A stretch of 19,976 bases of DNA from Clostridium_AD sp937920395 (lineage in GTDB: Bacteria > Bacillota > Clostridia > Clostridiales > Clostridiaceae): contig DAVZGP010000075.1 of assembly GCA_052274345.1 (NCBI GenBank), positions 1 to 19,976 of the forward strand. Reading direction: 5' to 3'. The position numbers were made by a program, and so were the translations under genes. Of this stretch, positions 16,070-19,976 are shown piece by piece; position 1 is the stretch's first letter, and every line of letters starts with the position of its first letter. The notes beneath the pieces are model-generated. The model made no database searches and had not been told where the DNA came from. It saw only the letters and a list, made by a program, of their open reading frames with translations.

Positions 16070-16093
16070 TATAGTACTGAAAGTGACAATTAA

Positions 16094-16102
16094 TGGTATA
16101 AT
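16094..16102 (+). promoter_or_regulatory. Probable extended -10 promoter for noc
   Basis: TGGTATAAT (16094-16102) is an exact extended -10 element (TGN followed by TATAAT). No good -35 box is found 17 bases upstream, which is common for this promoter type. Transcription would start near 16109, about 100 bases before noc. The remaining 16103-16206 is AT-rich leader with no visible gene. Confidence 0.6.
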
Positions 16103-16206
16103 TTGTCGTACGAAAGAATAATAAAAAAGAAGGAAATAACATAATAAAAGAGAATTGTTAATATAAGGTAAAAATTGAAAAAGGGAAAATTGAGGGATGG
16201 TATATT

Positions 16207-16986
16207 ATGCAGGATAATGTAAATCACGTATCTATAGAATTAATTTCTCCAAATGTTTATCAACCTAGAAAGCACTTTAATGAAGAAACTATTGAGGAAC
16301 TGTCTCAGTCAATAAAAGCTTACGGAATAATTCAGCCACTAACAGTTAGAAAAAGTGGTGAAAACAGATATGAATTGGTTGCGGGTGAAAGAAGATTAAG
16401 AGCAGCAAAAAAAATAGGCCTTGAAGAAGTTCCAGTAATTATTATAGATATAACAGATAAAGAGTCTGCGGCTATTGCGTTACTCGAAAATTTACAAAGA
16501 GAAGATTTAAATTTCTTCGAAGAGGCTACAGCATATTATAATCTTATTCAAGACCATGCTTATACACAAGAACGGTTAGCCCAAATGATAGGTAAGAAAC
16601 AATCAACAATTGCAAATAAATTAAGATTACTTAAATTGGATAAGGAAATAACTAATATTTTAGTGGAAAATAAACTTACAGAGAGACATGCTAGAGCGCT
16701 TCTTCGATTACCTAATATAAATATTCAAAAGAAAGTATTAAAAATAGTAGTTAGTAAATCACTTAATGTTAAAAATACAGAAGAACTTATTGAAAAAGAA
16801 TTACTTAAGTTATGCAGAACTGAAGTGGCAGCAGATGGAAAGAAAAAGATAAAAGGAATTTTTGCGCCTAGAGTTTATATAAATACTATAAAGCAAGTTT
16901 TTGATAAATATGGAATAAATGCGCAATATAAATCTAAAGAATTAGAAGATAGTATAGAGGTAACAATTAGGATTCCCAAAAAATGA
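16207..16986 (+). CDS. noc: Nucleoid occlusion protein Noc (ParB family)
   Basis: This 259-residue ParB-like CTP-dependent DNA clamp is probably Noc, which in Bacillus prevents division over the chromosome. It has the ParB/Srx CTP-binding motif GERRLRAA (60-67), ENLQRED, a KQSTIANKLRLLKLD helix-turn-helix and the SERHARAL-like segment TERHARALLRL. The ending, NTIKQVF followed by VTIRIPKK, is the Noc type rather than ParB type. The position between rsmG and parA is as in Bacillus. The start ATG (GAGGGATGG upstream) leaves almost no sequence before the conserved core. The N-terminal amphipathic membrane helix known from Bacillus Noc is not visible, so membrane attachment is uncertain. Confidence 0.85.
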   Translation: MQDNVNHVSIELISPNVYQPRKHFNEETIEELSQSIKAYGIIQPLTVRKSGENRYELVAGERRLRAAKKIGLEEVPVIIIDITDKESAAIALLENLQREDLNFFEEATAYYNLIQDHAYTQERLAQMIGKKQSTIANKLRLLKLDKEITNILVENKLTERHARALLRLPNINIQKKVLKIVVSKSLNVKNTEELIEKELLKLCRTEVAADGKKKIKGIFAPRVYINTIKQVFDKYGINAQYKSKELEDSIEVTIRIPKK

Positions 16987-16995
16987 CTTCCAAAA

Positions 16996-17028
16996 CAGGA
17001 TGTTTCACGTGAAACATCCTGCTTTTTT
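16996..17028 (+). terminator. noc terminator whose stem contains parS
   Basis: Bases 16996-17021 form a perfect 26-bp palindrome (CAGGA, the 16-bp parS, TCCTG), followed by one C and TTTTTT (17023-17028) and a further T-run. As RNA it would fold into a long hairpin with a U-tract 10 bases after the noc stop codon, a standard terminator. Confidence 0.8.
17001..17016. other. parS centromere-like site 1
   Basis: TGTTTCACGTGAAACA is a perfect palindrome and an exact match to the Firmicute parS consensus (TGTTNCACGTGAAACA). ParB, encoded 0.9 kb downstream, loads here as a CTP-dependent clamp and spreads to organise the origin region for segregation with ParA and SMC. Confidence 0.96.
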
Positions 17029-17104
17029 ATTTTTTTTGAAATATTGCAAAAAATACTATTAATATATTTAACATAAATATATAATGAATTATATAGTACA
17101 ATAA

Positions 17105-17138
17105 ATATGTTTATATATGTATACATATATAAACATAT
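17105..17138. promoter_or_regulatory. Perfect 34-bp palindrome upstream of parA
   Basis: Two 17-base arms (17105-17121 and 17122-17138) are exact reverse complements with no spacer, centred on GTATAC (17119-17124). The palindrome is almost pure A/T and ends 36 bases before the parA start. It is not a parS sequence and no T-run follows. It could be an operator for a dimeric or tetrameric regulator, a cruciform-forming site or a leader hairpin. The flanking 17041-17104 is AT-rich and includes a possible TATAAT (17080-17085) without a clear -35. Confidence 0.75.
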
Positions 17139-17174
17139 ACACGCGTAGATAATATTATGAAGGTAGGTGTAGTC

Positions 17175-17942
17175 ATGAAAACAATATGTATTTTCAACCA
17201 AAAGGGAGGAGTAGGTAAAACTACTACAAATATAAATTTATGTTCTTATTTAGCCATGCAAGGGAAAAAAGTTTTAACAATAGATATTGATCCTCAGGGG
17301 AATACTACAAGTGGACTAGGGTTTGATAAGAAAAAAATTAATTTATCAACTTATGATTTGTTAACTTCCGATATTTCTATTAATGATACTATAAAAGAAT
17401 GTGAGCTTGTAAATAATTTATACATAGTACCTTCAACAATGGAACTTGCAGGTGCAGAAGTAGAACTTATAAATATAAAAAACCGTGAAAATATATTAAA
17501 GGAAAAGCTTAAAGAAGTTCAAGGTAAATTTGATTACATTTTCATAGATTGTCCACCATCGCTCGGGATTTTAACAATAAATGCTCTTACTGCGGCAAAT
17601 AGTGTGCTTACGCCTATTCAATGTGAATTTTATGCTTTAGAGGGTGTTGGTCAGTTAGTAAATACTATCCAATTAGTTAAAAAGTCTTTGAATAAAAAAT
17701 TAGAAATTGAAGGTATAATTTTAAGTATGTATGATAATAGAACAAAACTGTGTAATGAGGTGGTTGCTGAGGTTAAGAGATATTTTAATGACAAAGTTTA
17801 TAAAACAACAATTCCAAGGAATATAAGATTGGCAGAAGCACCGAGCTTTGGGTTGCCAATTATGCTTTATGATGATAAATGCAAAGGAGCACGTGCTTAT
17901 GAATATTTAGCAAATGAGTTTTTAGATAGACAAGGGAGATGA
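17175..17942 (+). CDS. parA: Chromosome partitioning ATPase ParA (Soj)
   Basis: This 255-residue Walker-type ATPase binds DNA as an ATP dimer, is stimulated by ParB-parS complexes, and helps segregate origins and regulate DnaA. The deviant Walker A is KGGVGKTT (residues 10-17), then DIDPQGNTTSGLG, and the Walker B/switch region FIDCPPSLGILTINAL. All are complete and the length equals typical Soj. The ATG at 17175 gives the usual family start (MKTICIFNQKGG), with AGGTAGGTG just upstream; the ATG at 17157 would add 6 residues and has a poor ribosome site. The stop codon lies 5 bases upstream of the parB start. Confidence 0.96.
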   Translation: MKTICIFNQKGGVGKTTTNINLCSYLAMQGKKVLTIDIDPQGNTTSGLGFDKKKINLSTYDLLTSDISINDTIKECELVNNLYIVPSTMELAGAEVELINIKNRENILKEKLKEVQGKFDYIFIDCPPSLGILTINALTAANSVLTPIQCEFYALEGVGQLVNTIQLVKKSLNKKLEIEGIILSMYDNRTKLCNEVVAEVKRYFNDKVYKTTIPRNIRLAEAPSFGLPIMLYDDKCKGARAYEYLANEFLDRQGR

Positions 17943-17947
17943 TAATA

Positions 17948-18796
17948 TTGAACAAGAAATTTGGTTTGGGCAAAGGACTGGGAGCTTTAATTCCAGAAGA
18001 AGAAATTGTTGAAGATAGTTCTACTATTTTTAAAATACCAATGAATTTGATTAAGGCTAATAAGGATCAACCAAGAAAAAACTTTGATTCTGAAAAAATA
18101 TTCGAACTAGCACAATCAATAAAAGAACATGGAGTAATTCAGCCCATCATTTTAAATAAGGAAGACGATATATATATAGTTGTAGCAGGTGAACGAAGAT
18201 TTAGAGCTGCTAAAAGTATTGGGCTAGTGGAAATACCAGCAATTATTATGAATATAACAGATAAAGAAGTATTAGAAATATCATTAATAGAAAATATTCA
18301 AAGAGAAGATTTAAACCCTATAGAAGAAGCTATCGCCTATAAGAAATTATTATTAGATTTTAATCTTACTCAAGAAGAAATTAGCAAGAAAGTATCTAAA
18401 TCAAGGACAGCTATATCAAATACTATGAGATTATTAAATTTAGATGAAAGAGTTCAAGAGTATATAATGGATGGAGTAATTTCAGAGGGCCATGGAAGAG
18501 CGATACTTGGAATAAGCGATAAAGAATTTCAATATCAAGTTTCTCAAATGGTTATAGATGATAGTCTTAATGTACGTGAAACAGAAAAACTAGTGAAGAA
18601 TTTTGAAAATAAAAAAACAGAAAAAGTAAATAATAACGATAATAATATATATTATAAAGATATTATGAGTAAATTAGAGAATCGTTTTGGTACAAAAGTT
18701 ATAATCAATGCTAAAAATAAAAACAAGGGTAAAATAGAAATTGAGTATTATTCAGAAGAAGATTTTGAAAGAATATTAGAACTTATTAATATATAA
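17948..18796 (+). CDS. parB: Chromosome partitioning protein ParB (Spo0J)
   Basis: This 282-residue CTPase clamp binds parS, spreads along DNA, and acts with ParA and SMC in origin segregation. It has the N-terminal ParA-stimulating peptide GLGKGLGALIP (6-16), the CTP-binding motif GERRFRAAK (81-89), ENIQREDLNPIEEA, a SRTAISNTMRLLNLD helix-turn-helix and a C-terminal dimerisation region. The start is taken as TTG at 17948: AGGGAG lies 9 bases upstream and the protein then begins as typical clostridial ParB. The ATG at 17939 overlaps parA but touches the ribosome site. A parS site begins directly after the stop codon. Confidence 0.96.
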   Translation: MNKKFGLGKGLGALIPEEEIVEDSSTIFKIPMNLIKANKDQPRKNFDSEKIFELAQSIKEHGVIQPIILNKEDDIYIVVAGERRFRAAKSIGLVEIPAIIMNITDKEVLEISLIENIQREDLNPIEEAIAYKKLLLDFNLTQEEISKKVSKSRTAISNTMRLLNLDERVQEYIMDGVISEGHGRAILGISDKEFQYQVSQMVIDDSLNVRETEKLVKNFENKKTEKVNNNDNNIYYKDIMSKLENRFGTKVIINAKNKNKGKIEIEYYSEEDFERILELINI

Positions 18797-18812
18797 TGTT
18801 TCACGTGAAACA
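18797..18812. other. parS centromere-like site 2
   Basis: A second exact TGTTTCACGTGAAACA starts at the base after the parB stop codon (18794-18796) and extends to an 18-bp palindrome (18796-18813). No T-run follows, so unlike site 1 it is not a terminator. It lies 1.8 kb from site 1. Confidence 0.96.
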
Positions 18813-18835
18813 TATTTGAGAGGAAGTAACTTACA

Positions 18836-19342
18836 ATGGAGAATATAATTAATTTTATAAGAAATTCTGAAATATACATAGTAATAGGACTTATGGTTCT
18901 TGTACTTATACTAATTATAATAGTTGTAATAACATATAAAGCTTTAAATAAATTAGAAAGTAAATATAGAAAATTAATGAGGGGTGTAAATAATAAAAAT
19001 TTAGAAGATATGGTTGTATCTTATTTAGATAAAGTAGATGATGTTAAAGATCAAAGTCAAAATGTAAAACAAATGTATGAAAGAATTGAGGGAGATTTAA
19101 AAACTTGTATACAAAAAACTTCAATAATAAGGTATAAGGCATTTGATGATATGGGAAGTGATTTAAGTTTTTCTATAGCATTCCTTGATGGAAGTAGTAA
19201 TGGGATTATATTAACTAGCATTTATGGACGAGATGAGAGTACTACTTATGCTAAACCAGTAGAAAAGGGTATATCTAGGTATGAATTATCTGATGAAGAA
19301 AATGAAGCTTTAGAACAAGCTTTAACATCAAAAAAACACTAG
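18836..19342 (+). CDS. DUF4446 family membrane-anchored protein
   Basis: This 168-residue protein has one N-terminal transmembrane helix (about residues 13-33), then a charged, probably coiled-coil stretch (38-98, with LNKLESKYRKLMRG). A compact domain follows (SIIRYKAFDDMGSDLSFSIAFLD, split by family-typical RYKAFDDMG and LSFSIAFLDG motifs, and GIILTSIYGRDES). These are hallmarks of DUF4446, whose biochemical role is unknown. It often follows parB in clostridia, so a role in origin or envelope organisation is possible but unproven. ATG at 18836 has AGAGGAAG upstream. It follows parB by 39 bases, with parS site 2 in between, and is probably in the same transcript. Confidence 0.8.
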   Translation: MENIINFIRNSEIYIVIGLMVLVLILIIIVVITYKALNKLESKYRKLMRGVNNKNLEDMVVSYLDKVDDVKDQSQNVKQMYERIEGDLKTCIQKTSIIRYKAFDDMGSDLSFSIAFLDGSSNGIILTSIYGRDESTTYAKPVEKGISRYELSDEENEALEQALTSKKH

Positions 19343-19406
19343 AAACTACTTAAAATTAGTATTAAAAATCTTTTTTATGGCACACTAAAAATAAAAGAGG
19401 TTTTTT

Positions 19407-19664
19407 ATGGTAATATGTGTTTCACATGATCTTGAATATTTACAAAATGGATTAGCACAAAGGGGTTATACAGTGATAAATAATATAGATAATAATACCC
19501 AGTGTGATGCAATAATATGTAATCTTAAAGAGGGCGGTCTTAAAAACTTGATTATGCAAAATAATATAAAGAGTGAGGGAACTTTAATTGTCGATATTGG
19601 AAGTAAATCTATCGATGAAATCGAGTATATATTAAGTACCAGAGTTTATAGTGCTATATTTTAA
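19407..19664 (+). CDS. Small UPF0180 (YkuS-like) protein, function unknown
   Basis: An 85-residue protein. The pattern VSHDLEYLQNGLAQRGYTVI, then CDAIIC, then TLIVDIGSKSIDEIEYILSTR resembles the UPF0180/YkuS family (an N-terminal helix ending in a Gly-Tyr, a central CD/CC strand, and a C-terminal TPEEI-type helix). The match is by eye and moderate. ATG at 19407 has AAAAGAGG upstream at good spacing. The word TTTTTTATGG is repeated 30 bases apart (19371-19380 and 19401-19410), the second copy containing the start codon. The gene ends 5 bases before the IS1182-type element, but its length is normal for the family, so truncation is not evident. Confidence 0.55.
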   Translation: MVICVSHDLEYLQNGLAQRGYTVINNIDNNTQCDAIICNLKEGGLKNLIMQNNIKSEGTLIVDIGSKSIDEIEYILSTRVYSAIF

Positions 19665-19670
19665 ATGAAG

Positions 19671-19720
19671 GGGCCGTCTCAAAATAGAAATTACTTTCTA
19701 TTGCGAGATGGCTCTTTTTT
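19671..19720 (+). terminator. First terminator hairpin in the IS left end
   Basis: GGGCCGTCTC (19671-19680) pairs with GAGATGGCTC (with two G-T pairs), and AATAGAAA (19683-19690) pairs with TTTCTATT, giving a long stem with a small side bulge, followed by TTTTTT. It begins with the terminal repeat itself. It would stop transcription entering the element from the parA-parB side. Confidence 0.8.
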
Positions 19721-19738
19721 CTTATGTAAATACAAAAG

Positions 19739-19761
19739 TGGATTCCGAGGAATCCATTTTT
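19739..19761 (+). terminator. Second terminator hairpin in the IS left end
   Basis: TGGATTCC (19739-19746) and GGAATCCA (19749-19756) form a tight hairpin followed by TTTTT. It stands just before the transposase. It duplicates the barrier against outside transcription and fits the way many insertion sequences keep transposase expression low. Confidence 0.7.
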
Positions 19762-19777
19762 GGTGTATAATTTAAGC

Positions 19778-19976
19778 ATGACTAATAAAAAAATTACACA
19801 AAAGAATTATACCAAAATTTGCGAGGTTTATCAATTAGTTATTCCTGTTGAAACAGGAATTTTGATACCCGAAGATGATTCAGTGAGACTACTAAGCCAA
19901 ATATTGGAGGAATTATTTTACACGAAACTAAATGAGGCGTACTCTTCACAAGGAAGAAATCCAGTAGTTGAACCGA
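19778..19976 (+). CDS. IS1182-family transposase, N-terminal part (cut by the window end)
   Basis: Sixty-six codons are visible, open to the window edge. The sequence reads EVYQLVIPVETGILIPEDDS, VRLLSQILEELFYTKLN and AYSSQGRNPVVEP. This is the conserved N-terminal domain of IS1182 (DDE) transposases, which carry out cut-and-paste style movement; the catalytic residues lie beyond the window. ATG at 19778 is the only plausible start seen, but no purine-rich ribosome site precedes it. A TATAAT (19766-19771) lies only 6 bases upstream, so a transcript from it would start at about the ATG. Confidence 0.88.
   Translation, partial: MTNKKITQKNYTKICEVYQLVIPVETGILIPEDDSVRLLSQILEELFYTKLNEAYSSQGRNPVVEP

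Larger units (their letters stand above)
19670..19976 (+). mobile_element. IS1182-family insertion sequence, left end (continues beyond the window)
   Basis: The element appears to begin at GGGGCCGTCTCAAAAT (19670-19685), which resembles the terminal repeat of IS1182-type elements (GGGGC.GTCTCAAAA). Two hairpin terminators and the start of a transposase follow. The right end and any target duplication lie outside the window. It lies about 10 kb from the origin, at the edge of the conserved gene block. Confidence 0.8.

Noticed and set aside
16066..16122. 18-codon open frame starting at an ATG in the rsmG-noc spacer.
   Set aside because: No ribosome site, and it runs through the probable extended -10 promoter; too short to support.
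16987..17174. Search for a small gene between noc and parA.
   Set aside because: The stretch holds only the parS-terminator, the palindrome and AT-rich DNA; no open frame with a ribosome site was found.
19379..19391. 13-base match GGCACACTAAAAA to bases 41-53 at the intron boundary, suggesting a second intron junction or a repeat.
   Set aside because: On the minus strand it is not followed by the intron sequence (no GGCATGGG), no terminator stem precedes it, and a few 13-base matches are expected by chance in 20 kb of AT-rich DNA.
19419..19434. parS-like word beginning TGTTTCAC within the small UPF0180-like gene.
   Set aside because: Only the left half matches; the right half (ATGATCT...) departs from GTGAAACA at several positions.

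Overview
This window is the replication-origin region of a low-GC Firmicute, almost certainly a Clostridium (Clostridiaceae). The DNA is strongly AT-rich. The gene order gyrA-gyrB-remB-recF-rlbA-dnaN-dnaA / rpmH-rnpA-yidD-yidC-jag-mnmE-mnmG-rsmG-noc-parA-parB is the classical Firmicute oriC neighbourhood, and the protein sequences have a clostridial character. I cannot name the species.

Layout. Bases 95-9246 are all on the minus strand (gyrA, gyrB, remB, recF, rlbA/yaaA, dnaN, dnaA). Bases 9788-19664 are all on the plus strand (rpmH to a small UPF0180-like gene). Transcription therefore diverges from a 541-bp AT-rich gap (9247-9787), in the direction of replication-fork movement. oriC looks bipartite. 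One DnaA-box cluster lies upstream of dnaA (about 9340-9629). A second lies in the dnaA-dnaN spacer (7639-7847), where a DnaA box, a GC tract and a run of CTA/TTA trinucleotides form a textbook DnaA-trio unwinding element. An excellent sigma-A promoter (9682-9710) drives rpmH and probably the genes after it.

The rightward arm carries ribosome, RNase P and membrane-insertion genes (rpmH, rnpA, yidD, yidC), then jag with a terminator. Next come the tRNA/rRNA modification genes mnmE-mnmG-rsmG and the chromosome organisation genes noc-parA-parB. Two perfect parS sites are present. One forms the stem of the noc terminator; the other directly follows the parB stop codon. A perfect 34-bp palindrome lies just upstream of parA. 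A membrane-anchored DUF4446 protein and a small UPF0180-like protein close the arm.

Both window edges are mobile DNA. Bases 1-47 (minus strand) are the 5' end of a bacterial group IIC intron placed directly after the gyrA terminator, the usual class C target. Bases 19670-19976 are the left end of an IS1182-type insertion sequence with two tandem terminator hairpins and the start of its transposase. I found no CRISPR array, tRNA, rRNA or clearly novel multigene system. The unusual material is in the spacers and in a few residue substitutions (GyrA Gly87, RnpA RGR, a Noc-like protein without its N-terminal helix).
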